Shown: positions 1 through 7,053, numbered from the stretch's first letter. The stretch: 12,162 nt of DNA from DAOOVD01 sp035369845 (GCA_035369845.1 DAOOVD010000063.1:1-12162); one strand, 5' to 3'. Program-made: numbers and translations. Notes: generated by a model not told the origin, from the sequence alone.

Positions 1-31
1 CGTCGCCGTTACGGTTTCGGTTGGGAAAAGG
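1..31. other. Short stretch after the last gene at the window edge
   Basis: The 31 bases beyond the stop of the DUF2577 gene hold no start codon with a binding site on the minus strand and no hairpin. The next tail gene (XkdS-type in PBSX order) probably begins outside the window. Confidence 0.6.
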
Positions 32-448
32 TTAGGCATTGGGCACCACCTTCGCAATCACTACCGCATCCTGTCCGCTGTTGACCGGCACGGCTAATAC
101 TCGGTCTCCAGGCTTTAGATCAGCTTTTAACTCCAACCTTACCTGGTCAACCTCTTTAGCCTGGAAGTCATACCGGGTTAACGGGCTTGTAGAAGCACCG
201 GGCAATGGATTGCCCTGGTCATCCACCGGAGAAGTCGATGTACCGATAAGAGAAAAGGCCGGGAAATGTATCTTCACCAGCCAATCTGCTACTAAGTAAT
301 CCTTAATCTCGTGCTTAAAGCTGTCCAACTTTAACCCAGATGACGTGATGGTCCCCAGCTCGCACGGCACCCCGGAGACGGCCCGGGCGGCATGGCTAGC
401 CATACGCATATCCAGCAGGGAAGCAAGCTGCTTAAACGGGTCCGCCAT
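32..448 (-). CDS. xkdR: DUF2577 baseplate protein, XkdR-like
   Basis: A 138-residue protein in the XkdR position. It has a short N-terminal helix (DPFKQLASLLDMRM) then strands typical of an OB-like fold. DUF2577 signs are VSGVPCELGTITS, LKLDSFKHEIKDYLVADWLV, and the C-terminal LKPGDRVLAVPVNSGQDAVVIAKVV. It is expected to be part of the baseplate near the hub. The ATG has GGAGGTG 7 bases upstream within the hub gene, and the first 17 bases overlap it. A TAA ends it at 32-34. Confidence 0.83.
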   Translation of the reverse strand: MADPFKQLASLLDMRMASHAARAVSGVPCELGTITSSGLKLDSFKHEIKDYLVADWLVKIHFPAFSLIGTSTSPVDDQGNPLPGASTSPLTRYDFQAKEVDQVRLELKADLKPGDRVLAVPVNSGQDAVVIAKVVPNA

Positions 449-1436
449 AGTCGTACACCTCCCGCCGGATTACTTCCGGCCAGGTAAGTTCCAGTGCCAT
501 ATGGCCGGGGCTGCCGAGTTCATGCCGGACCGACTTCACCAAAAGTTCCATGCCGTTTAACTGTACCTTATCTCCTGCCCGGATAGTATTGATATCTAGG
601 CCGGTAACATTAAACGTCTCCTGCATTCCGGTAAGCATCTTTTGACCGGCCGTCTGCGCCTCTCCGGAAGTAGTGATTTTGCTGTCGCTCAGCACCTTCT
701 GCAGGGTGCCGTATTTGCCAGTCTCCCCTTTTACCAAGGCCAGCACCGGAGAACGCTGGTCCTCTGAGGCATTGCCCAGAACCTTGACCTGCGTCACCGT
801 ACCTTCCAGGGTCCGCCGCTGGGTTAACTCCTCGATATTCTGTTCTAACTCCAGCACCCAAACCGTTTCATTGCTTCCCAGTTTGACCAGTTCCAGGCCG
901 TCCGGGGTCATCCGGGGCCGGTACATATCCCCGCCTTTGGCTACGGTCTCCTTAAGGTCGGCCATAATCATGTTCCAAATTGACTGTGCTCTATAGACCG
1001 CTTTGGCCAGGGGCACGCTTGTATCAGGTACCTGACCCAAAGGTATTCCCCAGTCGGAGGCATATTGCTGCAGCCGCTGGCTGGCTGTAGAGCCGGCTGG
1101 GAAAAGATATTCGTCTTCACTCTTAGCAAGATAGATCGTTCGGTCGTAGATCGTTGCCGTCAAGTGCTTCTGCCCCCTGGTCTCGCTTTCGCACTCCCAG
1201 ACCACTCCCGGATGGAGCAAGTAGACCATGCTGGAGCCGCCGAAGGGGATGCCGGACACCCGACACTCTTGGCCCGGGGCAATGCCCGGAAAATCTGGCG
1301 TAATTACCATTTTGACCGTTGCCCTGTAAGCTATTTCATCCAAGGATTCCTCCAGGATAATGCTTTCAATGATTTCCCGGAGGAAATATTTGTTATCAAG
1401 GACAACTTCATATTTCTGCAGGCCGGGGTTAATCAT
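432..1436 (-). CDS. xkdQ: Tail hub/baseplate protein, XkdQ-like
   Basis: A 334-residue protein of the XkdQ type, related in role to the gp27 hub that joins tube and baseplate. Residues 1-110 form a beta-rich domain (KYEVVLDNKYFL at the start, ATVKMVITPDFP near 40). Residues 110-180 include ASQRLQQYASDWGIPLGQVP and YRAQSIWNMIMADLKETVAKGG, a helical stretch seen in hub proteins. The C-terminal part has TVTQVKVLGNASE, then GLDINTIRAGDKVQLNGMELLVKSVRHELG, a small beta barrel. It overlaps the LysM gene by ATGA and the next gene by 17 bases, with GGTGA as binding site. The assignment rests on order and overall pattern. Confidence 0.84.
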   Translation of the reverse strand: MINPGLQKYEVVLDNKYFLREIIESIILEESLDEIAYRATVKMVITPDFPGIAPGQECRVSGIPFGGSSMVYLLHPGVVWECESETRGQKHLTATIYDRTIYLAKSEDEYLFPAGSTASQRLQQYASDWGIPLGQVPDTSVPLAKAVYRAQSIWNMIMADLKETVAKGGDMYRPRMTPDGLELVKLGSNETVWVLELEQNIEELTQRRTLEGTVTQVKVLGNASEDQRSPVLALVKGETGKYGTLQKVLSDSKITTSGEAQTAGQKMLTGMQETFNVTGLDINTIRAGDKVQLNGMELLVKSVRHELGSPGHMALELTWPEVIRREVYDYGGPV

Positions 1437-2083
1437 GCCGGCATCACCAACTGCAGGCCGGTTGCAATTAGGTTGGGATCAGGGCCAATTCTGTCTCTAT
1501 TCAAAGCGTATATGTCACTCCACTTACTCCCGTCGCCAAAATTGAGCTTGGCGATGGCCCAGAGTGAATCCCCCGGCTTCACTTCGTATATCTTAGGCAC
1601 CGGCTTTAGGTCCGGCCTCGGTTCTACCGCTACGCCGCCGGAATCCACCGGGGCCGTCGCCTCCCTTGCCGTCCTGACTTTCACCTCCCGCCAGGTCCGG
1701 CAGGTCAAGTCAAAATAGACATCTCCGGGTTCCCCGCCCCTGAAAATGCTCTGGTGAACCGAGACCAGCACCAGAACGTTAACAATAGTGTCTGTGATTA
1801 TCAGCCTTACCGGGCCTCTCTTCATCATCCAGGCCGTTAGCTGATTCATGGCCTCCTGGGGATCTGGCAGGTCTGCATACCGGCAATACGAAGGGTCATA
1901 TTCCGCCGGGAAAAAAGATGAGAAGGCAATTTCTTTCACCCTCTCACCGATTGGAAAATCAACTTCCCCGATGTTTATAATATTGACTGTCTCTATTGCT
2001 TTTTCCCGCCTGATCGTCACTTCACCGGGGTTGACCGGCAGGTGAAGCTGGGGACCGGCAGGGTCGATGAGGTATATGTCCAT
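1433..2083 (-). CDS. xkdP: LysM-domain baseplate protein, XkdP-like
   Basis: A 216-residue protein after the tape measure. Its N-terminal part (about 1-140) is beta-rich, beginning MDIYLIDPAGPQLHLPVNPG with a later AFSSFFPAEYDP. A proline-rich linker (EPRPDLKPVPK) leads to a LysM domain at residues 166-215 (IYEVKPGDSLWAIAK, then KWSDIYALNRDRI, then LQLVMP). The LysM domain may bind peptidoglycan or pack in the baseplate, as in XkdP and T4 gp53-type proteins. The start is ATG at 2083, with AGGTGAT (2088-2094) 4 bases upstream; the GTG at 2092 lies inside that site. It ends in an ATGA overlap with the hub gene. Confidence 0.86.
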   Translation of the reverse strand: MDIYLIDPAGPQLHLPVNPGEVTIRREKAIETVNIINIGEVDFPIGERVKEIAFSSFFPAEYDPSYCRYADLPDPQEAMNQLTAWMMKRGPVRLIITDTIVNVLVLVSVHQSIFRGGEPGDVYFDLTCRTWREVKVRTAREATAPVDSGGVAVEPRPDLKPVPKIYEVKPGDSLWAIAKLNFGDGSKWSDIYALNRDRIGPDPNLIATGLQLVMPA

Positions 2084-2097
2084 AGGGATCACCTGTT

Positions 2098-2409
2098 TTA
2101 TTTTCTTTTTTTCTTATCCGTCATAAAATTCCATGCAATTGCATATTGAGCATATGGACCGCCCCAAGCAACTATAAACAAAGCTATAAACATCCAGGCT
2201 ATCGCATCAAGCGCCTCTTTAGTTATAACAAAAACCAAAATCATTACTACTAAAGCAATTAAGATTGCTCGGGCGCTCCATGTATAAAGGTTAACCTTTT
2301 CTCCATTCGGGAGATCATTTTTTTCAAAAAACCTTTCCATATCTTTTCGACCCTTTGATAAAAACATAATCAAAAGCAACAAAATGATAATAAATAATAA
2401 AATATTCAC
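2098..2409 (-). CDS. Small three-segment membrane protein, unknown role
   Basis: A 103-residue protein with three hydrophobic segments (about 2-17, 47-63, 67-84) and a basic tail (KKKRK at 98-103, after MTD). A soluble loop of about 29 residues with KGRKDMERFFEKN lies after the first segment. Sampled lines are 22-32 percent GC, versus about 55-65 in the head genes. It is on the operon strand between the tape measure and the LysM gene, where PBSX-type phages have none. The GTG start has a strong GGAGGTG 6 bases before it. Possible roles include superinfection exclusion, host modification, or a holin-like function; none is shown by the sequence. The holin idea is weak because lysis genes usually lie after the baseplate genes. 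Confidence 0.68.
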   Translation of the reverse strand: MNILLFIIILLLLIMFLSKGRKDMERFFEKNDLPNGEKVNLYTWSARAILIALVVMILVFVITKEALDAIAWMFIALFIVAWGGPYAQYAIAWNFMTDKKKRK

Positions 2410-2469
2410 TTAAAACACCTCCAAACAATAATTGTATGAAGGTTTCTATACTTGGAAAGATAATCCTGC

Positions 2470-4302
2470 TTACCGATTCTCAAGCGCTTGTTTAATCGGC
2501 TTAACAAAGCGCCAGCCAATTTCCAAGGCCAGGGCATCGTAATTAATTTCTTGATTGTTGACTTGAATGCTTATACTACCTTGAGGGTAAACAATTACAG
2601 TATTACCTGCACCAGCCGCCGCTGGCATAGCCGGTATAGGGCCAGCAAATCCACCAGTAGCATACGATTGAACACCTAGTTGTTTGCCCGTCTCCTGATA
2701 TAGATTTAGCGCCCGTGGCCGCAGTTTAGCCGACAACGGAATAACAGCTTCTGGTCCGGCTTCGGCCACAAGCCCCAGGTGGGGGCGTGTAAAAATACCG
2801 CCGGTGGCGTGTTTTTCGCCACTAAATACACCCATAACTTTGGATGCTCCATAGGTTATCAATCCGGATCCGGCGCCAGCTACAGCACCGGCAGCCGTCC
2901 CTACTCCTGGCACTACAGAACCTATTGCAGCACCACCTAAAGCACCAAGTATTATTGATCCGAGAAAACTTTCCTGTAATGCTTCACCAAATCCAGACAA
3001 AATAGCACTTCCGATGGCTTTACCAATTGCTATTGCAGCTTTTGCAATACTTGGCGCCATTGCTTCTAAACCTACTGACAATATCTCTCCGACCTTTGCT
3101 GAAATTGCTTGTAACTTATTCCCGCCTTCTCCGTTTAGCCAATTACTAACCGCATCAAGCCCCTGATTAAGCACATAGATCAGCTTGTCGCCAAAACTCA
3201 TCTTGTTAAACATCTCATCGTTGGATAGCTTTTCTACCCAACGATAAAACGCCTCGAATTTGTCCACAACCCAGGTACCAACTGTCCGTCCCAGTTCCGT
3301 TAAACGTTCCTGGACCTTCTTCATGCCTTCTTCATTTCCTGACAACATATCAATGAACTTCTGCAGGGCCGGCACCGCCGCCTGCCGGATGCCTTCGCCG
3401 AAGGCCCAAAAGAATTTCAGATTTGCAAAGTCTTTTAATGTAGAAAGCAGGCCAAACAGTGACCGCGATTGTTTCTCCATCATGTTCGGGAATCTTTCTT
3501 CCATGCCCGAAACCAGCATATCTATGGCTTCACTCGCTGGAATGAGCCCCTTTTCGGATAGCTTCATTACGTCAGCGGTAGCCATCCCCATTTTTTTAGA
3601 AAGGATATCCCACGCCGGGATTCCCGCTTCGGTCAGCTGTAACATTTCTTCTCCACTAACTTTAGCTTTAGCCCGCATCTGGCCGAGTGCCAGCACAATC
3701 CGGTTTAGGCCCTCTTCGCCCAGGCCGAGACCGGAGGCGGCATCCCCCAGGGCGGTCAGAGTCGGGATCACGCTTTCTGCAGAAAAGCCAAAGGCCAAAA
3801 GGCGCCGGGAGGCATCCCTCAGCTGCGGCATCTCGAAGGGTGTTTTAACCGCGAAGTCGGCCAAATCGCTCAAGAATTTCTGGGCCTTTTCAGTGCTGCC
3901 CAACATGGTTTCCATAGCGATATTAGCCTGCTCCATCTCCCCGGCCAGCTTTAGCGGGTACCCGATCAGCCCGGCCACCCCGGCGCCGGCCCCCAGCATG
4001 GCCAGCGGGCTGGTCAGGGCGCCGGTGATACGTCGGACCACGTTGGTAGTCCGGTCCACCGCTTCAATTGTCACTTTTTTAACGGCACTTAACCGGTTCA
4101 GGTTTCTCTCAACAGTACGAAGCGGCGCAGAAATACGGTCTATAAGCTGTACTGCTGGACTCATCCTCATCCGGTTGAGCATCTCCCCGCGCTTGCGGGT
4201 CTGCTCAATGAACCGGTCCATCGCTTTCAATTTGCCTTTGGTTTGCTCGTCGCCGGTGGTGTTTATAACCAGGTCAAGCCGGTAAAATTCCCTTTCGGCC
4301 AC
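2470..4302 (-). CDS. xkdO: Tail tape measure protein, XkdO family position
   Basis: A 610-residue tape measure, which sets tail length and travels through the tube. Residues 1-100 are charged and helical. About 118-290 match the TMP_3-type domain (EMEQANIAMETMLGSTEKAQ, ADFAVKTPFEMPQLRDASRR, SAESVIPTLTALGDAASGLG, LGQMRAKAKVSGEEM, LTEAGIPAWDILSKKMGM). Residues 448-490 are a glycine and alanine-rich hydrophobic stretch resembling a glycine zipper, which may enter membranes. The motif GGIFTRPHLGLVAEAGPEAV (501-520) is the conserved C-terminal segment of many tape measures. At 610 residues it is short for a myovirus. The start is GTG with GGAGG 9 bases before. The C-terminal half (about 2470-3200) is more AT-rich than the rest, suggesting a mosaic junction. 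The symbol is by position in the PBSX-type order. Confidence 0.9.
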   Translation of the reverse strand: MAEREFYRLDLVINTTGDEQTKGKLKAMDRFIEQTRKRGEMLNRMRMSPAVQLIDRISAPLRTVERNLNRLSAVKKVTIEAVDRTTNVVRRITGALTSPLAMLGAGAGVAGLIGYPLKLAGEMEQANIAMETMLGSTEKAQKFLSDLADFAVKTPFEMPQLRDASRRLLAFGFSAESVIPTLTALGDAASGLGLGEEGLNRIVLALGQMRAKAKVSGEEMLQLTEAGIPAWDILSKKMGMATADVMKLSEKGLIPASEAIDMLVSGMEERFPNMMEKQSRSLFGLLSTLKDFANLKFFWAFGEGIRQAAVPALQKFIDMLSGNEEGMKKVQERLTELGRTVGTWVVDKFEAFYRWVEKLSNDEMFNKMSFGDKLIYVLNQGLDAVSNWLNGEGGNKLQAISAKVGEILSVGLEAMAPSIAKAAIAIGKAIGSAILSGFGEALQESFLGSIILGALGGAAIGSVVPGVGTAAGAVAGAGSGLITYGASKVMGVFSGEKHATGGIFTRPHLGLVAEAGPEAVIPLSAKLRPRALNLYQETGKQLGVQSYATGGFAGPIPAMPAAAGAGNTVIVYPQGSISIQVNNQEINYDALALEIGWRFVKPIKQALENR

Positions 4303-4326
4303 GCCGTTTCGCCTCCTTCCGAAAGG
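4291..4326 (-). promoter_or_regulatory. Inverted repeat framing the tape measure start
   Basis: CCTTTCGG (4291-4298) and CCGAAAGG (4319-4326) form a perfect 8-pair stem with a 20-base loop. In the mRNA the loop carries the GGAGG binding site (4312-4316) and the GTG start (4300-4302). It could present or limit access to the start. No experiment or energy value supports this. Confidence 0.4.
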
Positions 4327-4611
4327 AATTTAAAACCTTTTGCCGAATTCCAAAGCAAAAAATAAAAAGAATGGTGATTTATATGGATTTTGAAAAGTTG
4401 TCTTATGAAGCTCTTGTAGAGGTCAACAAATACATGTTTAATAAAATCAGAACCAATCAGTACAACTCATCTTCATTAACCCTATTGCCTGCGGATATGA
4501 AGGAAGAGGCCATATCCATGCAATTACTTATTGAGTTTGCCAAGGAAATTAGCAAGGCGACTATAGTCAAATATCATGAAGAGTTAACGAAAAAATTAAA
4601 AGAAAAAGGGA
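4303..4611. other. 309-base gap in the minus-strand operon, filled by a reverse gene
   Basis: Between the frameshifted chaperone stop (4612) and the tape measure start (4302) there is no minus-strand reading frame of note. The gap holds most of the plus-strand gene at 4383-4625 and, next to the tape measure start, an AT-rich stretch of about 80 bases with short inverted repeats. All other minus-strand junctions here are much shorter, about 65 bases or less. Confidence 0.7.
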
Positions 4612-4625
4612 TTACCCTTGATTAA
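4383..4625 (+). CDS. Small plus-strand hypothetical protein, candidate moron gene
   Basis: An 80-residue protein on the strand opposite to all other genes, between the chaperone and the tape measure. It is rich in Lys and Glu, mostly helical by composition, and has no membrane segment. It begins MDFEKLSYEALVEVNKYMF and ends EELTKKLKEKGITLD, where the last 20 residues could form an amphipathic helix. I do not recognise a family. A sampled 60-base stretch is about 30 percent GC, well below the neighbours. Start ATG 4383 is preferred because a GGTG lies 6 bases before it; ATG 4371 has only a purine-rich leader. It fills most of a gap of about 310 bases in an otherwise tight operon, which argues for insertion. 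No clear promoter or terminator is visible, so expression is uncertain. Confidence 0.5.
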   Translation: MDFEKLSYEALVEVNKYMFNKIRTNQYNSSSLTLLPADMKEEAISMQLLIEFAKEISKATIVKYHEELTKKLKEKGITLD

Positions 4626-5174
4626 ACCACTTTAATTCTTTTATTTCTTTTTCTGTAAAAGCCAGTAACAACAGTTGCTCCCCCCGCGGCAAATTCCAAA
4701 ACTCTCCGGGGCGCAGGTGATGCCGTACCCACATGAAGCACAGCATCCCTGCGAGGCCCCCGGACTTAATCAGTTTTTTACATCTTCCAATTCCGTATTA
4801 AACCCGGAAAGGTCCAGAACCGCATCCCCCAGGGCCGCCAACTCGCCGGCAAGAAGGATTCGTTTGATGACCTCTTCCGGACCGCTGGCCTGGAACTTGG
4901 CCAGCAGTTTCTGGTCACCCCAGTTCGGCTTCACGGTGGCGGCCGCTATCAGGGCGCAGTTGAACTGCTCTTCATCCAGCCGTTCCGTCACTTGGCCCCG
5001 GCGCTCCTTGCGTTCGGTGCACCGCTCCCTGATTGAAAACACCTGTTTCCCTGTGAGACCCCGGAGGGTTACCGGGATACCCAGACGTTCCAGCTTGACT
5101 GTTTTCTCCGGCACAGTATCAGCATCAAGCAGCCGTTGCAAAATTTGTTCTTCACTCATTTTTTCCAAATCCAT
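4612..5174 (-). CDS. xkdN: Tail assembly chaperone, long product by -1 frameshift
   Basis: After a -1 shift on the A AAA AAC heptamer (4773-4779), translation continues from CTG at 4773 for 53 codons to TAA at 4612-4614. This gives a 187-residue protein (134 + 53). The extension reads LIKSGGLAGMLCFMWVRHH, then LRPGEFWNLPRGEQLLLLAF, then TEKEIKEL. Its proline-Gly-Glu-Phe start and the LLLLAFTEKEI helix resemble the C-terminal parts of long tail chaperones (the G-T product of lambda-like phages and its XkdN-type counterparts). No ATG with a binding site precedes this frame, so a separate gene is unlikely. The long form is expected in a small fraction of products, and a fixed ratio is important in tail assembly. 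The shift itself is inferred from sequence. Confidence 0.85.
4705..4764 (-). promoter_or_regulatory. Frameshift-stimulating RNA stem-loop downstream of the heptamer
   Basis: Eight bases after the heptamer the mRNA can fold into three stacked stems. TCCGGGG (4764-4758) pairs with CCCCGGA (4711-4705), 7 pairs. CGCAGG (4753-4748) pairs with CCTGCG (4717-4712), 6 pairs. GATGC plus TGTG (4747-4739) pairs with TACGGCATC (4727-4719), 9 pairs including two G-U pairs. A four-base bulge (4757-4754) and a one-base bulge (4718) separate the segments, and the apical loop has 11 bases. The spacing and strength match known -1 stimulators. The folding was worked out by eye and no energy was computed. Confidence 0.82.
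4770..5174 (-). CDS. xkdN: Tail assembly chaperone, short (0-frame) product, XkdN family
   Basis: A 134-residue helical protein between the tail tube and tape measure genes, the usual place of the tail chaperone. It has an N-terminal helix (LEKMSEEQILQRLLD), then KTVKLERLGIPVTLRGLTGKQVF, a charged helix with FSIRERCTERKERRGQ, and a C-terminal helix (GPEEVIKRILLAGELAALGDAVLDLSGF). Chaperones of this kind coat the tape measure protein before tube assembly. The start is ATG at 5174 with a perfect AAGGAGGT site (5179-5186) 4 bases away; the upstream TTG at 5198 lies within the previous gene and lacks such a site. The 0-frame stop TGA comes directly after the slippery sequence A AAA AAC, which allows a longer product. 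Confidence 0.88.
   Translation of the reverse strand: MDLEKMSEEQILQRLLDADTVPEKTVKLERLGIPVTLRGLTGKQVFSIRERCTERKERRGQVTERLDEEQFNCALIAAATVKPNWGDQKLLAKFQASGPEEVIKRILLAGELAALGDAVLDLSGFNTELEDVKN
4773..4779 (-). promoter_or_regulatory. -1 frameshift slippery heptamer A AAA AAC
   Basis: On the minus strand the 0-frame codons GTA AAA AAC TGA give A AAA AAC in the correct phase for a canonical X XXY YYZ slippery site. Both tRNAs can re-pair after a one-base backward slip. The TGA follows directly, so the choice between stop and extension falls at this site. Confidence 0.9.
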
Positions 5175-5184
5175 GATTACCTCC

Positions 5185-5595
5185 TTAACTTGCCACAATG
5201 GGATCCAAAGGTTCGTACCCCTCGAAGGTGAAGGGTATTTCCTCGGTCACTTCCTCGCCGGCTGTCCAGTTTGCCAGCTGAAGGCGGTCCGGCATGACAT
5301 TCATCAGCCGGATGCGCTCACAACCGTATGCTTCTGGGTCTGCCAGTTTAGAAACAATCTCGAACTTGCTGAACCCGCGCTGAATCATTTCGCTGGTCAC
5401 CTTGAAACCGCTCATGGTGCCGGTGCCCTTCATAGGTCCCTTCTTGTGCCTCACCCAAGGGTCGCCGGAAAGGTTTAATTCCCGCTTCTGGATCTCTACA
5501 TTTGCCTCCAGGTGGTTGATGTTGGTCTGCCATATTCCATCTATGAAGACCTGGCCATAGGTCCCCAGGATCGTCCTGCTTGCGTCAAGAGCCAT
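5185..5595 (-). CDS. xkdM: Tail tube protein, XkdM family
   Basis: A 136-residue protein directly after the sheath gene, the fixed place of the tail tube gene. The pattern agrees: an N-terminal TYGQVFIDGIWQTNINHLEA hairpin, LNLSGDPWVRHKKGPMKGTGTMSGFKVT in the middle, and the C-terminal ANWTAGEEVTEEIPFTFEGYEPLD. Subunits form stacked hexamer rings through which DNA passes. An AAGGAGGTG site lies 8 bases before the ATG and overlaps the end region of the sheath gene. The TAA lies inside the binding site of the chaperone gene, so the two are coupled. Confidence 0.9.
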   Translation of the reverse strand: MALDASRTILGTYGQVFIDGIWQTNINHLEANVEIQKRELNLSGDPWVRHKKGPMKGTGTMSGFKVTSEMIQRGFSKFEIVSKLADPEAYGCERIRLMNVMPDRLQLANWTAGEEVTEEIPFTFEGYEPLDPIVAS

Positions 5596-5610
5596 TTTTA
5601 ACCCACCTCC

Positions 5611-7053
5611 TTAAGCCGTGATGTACCCGGTACCGAATATCTGCTCCATAGAGTCAACCAGAGTGGCAGAGTACCTCCAGAAAAACTGATCCGATTCAGC
5701 GGTAGCCTGCCGCTCGGTATCCGTTTCAACGATGAACCCGGGAGCTATCAGGTCCGGGGATAACGTTTCAAAATAGTTTTTGATAGCATTCAGCAGAGCT
5801 GTCTGTCCGTCCTCATTGTTCAACACCTTGCCGATATAGTTATCCTGCGCTGCCTTCGCAGTATCCATCGCAATCGCGTCCATAATCCGGATCAACTTAA
5901 TTTTTTTCCAGCCGTTGTTCTGGTCAGCGCCAAGAGTTGTCAAAGTGTTTATTCCCTTCTCTACCTTAACTCTTGTACCGTCGTGCACCAAAACAAGAGT
6001 GCCAGAATTCAAGGCGGAGACTACCTGGCTGTGAGTCAATCGCGGACTTACATCATCAAACGGCGTGGAGGCGTAGGTTATGCTTTCCTTGAGGGCCTGG
6101 CCGGATGCAAGCCCCGCAATATAGCAAGCCACAAATGCGCTAGAATACGTTACCCCGTCCAATATCCCGCTAACCGCCACGTTGACAACGCCTTCGCAAT
6201 TAAAACCGACACTTCTGGCATTTCCGGTCGCAATATCTGCGTCATCGGAGGCTGACCCTCCAAGGTAGGCTATGATCTTCTTGCCCTCGTCACGCAGGCG
6301 CTGCACCCAGGCTTTGACTGACGTTTGTAATCCTGAGTCAGTCGCCCCGTCCAGGGCAAAAGCGTTGAATACACGGGCTTCAAAAGCAGTCATTGCGTCG
6401 ATGTAGTCCTGATTGACTATGCCGGCAGTACCGTCATTGCCCCCGGTAAAGCTTTGGGACGTAACATTAGCGATCTCCCCATTTCCGACATCGAGCTTCG
6501 TTGCGGTAATCCATTTATTTCTTGTATCGTTATTGACTGCTGCAACCGCATTGTCCACCACGTTTGCCCCTTTCGCAAACGTGAAGACATATAGCTGCGC
6601 TGTCCCCTCATAGAGAACTATATCCTGCTTGTTGGAATCCACCGGGTTCGTTCTGGTAGTTACTTTGAACGGCCTGACGGTCTCGTATTTTGTGTCAAGC
6701 CTTATTACGTTTACCGGAGTCCCCGCTGTGTCTACCAAAGTATAAGACGCTTTTGCAGCAGATGAATCTGCCAGCCTGTAGCCAAGGATTAACTGAGGTC
6801 CTCCCAGCAAAGCGAGCCGAATGCTTTTGTAGGCAGTATAGGCGCCTGCTTCTTCAATGTTGTAGGCGTCGATCAAGTCCTGCTCGCTTGCAATCTCCAC
6901 AATAGTTTCCTTCGGTCCCCAGTTTGCTTTTACCGGAATCGCTACAATCCCCCTCGGCCCCGTGGCGATGGCCGCCAGAGCAGCGGCTTTAAAATTCATG
7001 TAAAAACCGGGCCTTACCGGGAGATCGGTTTCGGACCAAACACCGCTTGCCAA
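5611..7053 (-). CDS. xkdK: Tail sheath protein, XkdK family
   Basis: A 480-residue contractile tail sheath protein. Subunits polymerise around the tube and contract to drive it through the cell envelope. Family features are the N-terminal RPGFYMNFKAAALAAIATGPRG (residues 14-35) and VKANWGPKET (41-50), which form the arm and first strands. The central SFTGGNDGTAG (201-211) stands before the insertion domain. The C-terminal domain contains LIRIMDAIAMD (387-397), YIGKVLNNEDGQTALLNAIKNYF (406-428) and the closing beta strand with FFWRYSATLVDSMEQIF. The C-terminal region is the conserved part that binds neighbouring subunits and the tube. The start is TTG, directly after the TAA of the small gene, with an AAAGGAG site 10 bases upstream. 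The symbol is by homology to PBSX. Confidence 0.93.
   Translation of the reverse strand: MASGVWSETDLPVRPGFYMNFKAAALAAIATGPRGIVAIPVKANWGPKETIVEIASEQDLIDAYNIEEAGAYTAYKSIRLALLGGPQLILGYRLADSSAAKASYTLVDTAGTPVNVIRLDTKYETVRPFKVTTRTNPVDSNKQDIVLYEGTAQLYVFTFAKGANVVDNAVAAVNNDTRNKWITATKLDVGNGEIANVTSQSFTGGNDGTAGIVNQDYIDAMTAFEARVFNAFALDGATDSGLQTSVKAWVQRLRDEGKKIIAYLGGSASDDADIATGNARSVGFNCEGVVNVAVSGILDGVTYSSAFVACYIAGLASGQALKESITYASTPFDDVSPRLTHSQVVSALNSGTLVLVHDGTRVKVEKGINTLTTLGADQNNGWKKIKLIRIMDAIAMDTAKAAQDNYIGKVLNNEDGQTALLNAIKNYFETLSPDLIAPGFIVETDTERQATAESDQFFWRYSATLVDSMEQIFGTGYITA

Noticed and set aside
1065..1718. 217-codon plus-strand frame opposite the hub and LysM genes
   Set aside because: Shadow of two confident minus-strand genes; no recognisable domain or start context.
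2410..2469. Terminator after the tape measure gene
   Set aside because: The 60-base gap is AT-rich but shows no stem followed by a T-run on the minus strand.
3260..4285. 341-codon plus-strand frame opposite the tape measure N-terminus
   Set aside because: Serine and arginine-rich product typical of antisense reading of helical coding sequence; the tape measure gene on the other strand is secure.
4340..4368. Possible promoter for the plus-strand gene (TTGCCG, 17 bases, TAAAAA)
   Set aside because: The -10 match is weak, and transcription would begin inside or after the proposed binding site, giving an almost leaderless message. Not strong enough to annotate.
4612..4746. Separate small gene starting at ATG 4746 in the -1 frame
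   Set aside because: No binding site precedes that ATG, and the slippery heptamer plus stem explain the open frame better.
4675..5478. 267-codon plus-strand frame across the chaperone and tube genes
   Set aside because: Overlaps two confident genes and the frameshift element; no domain features.
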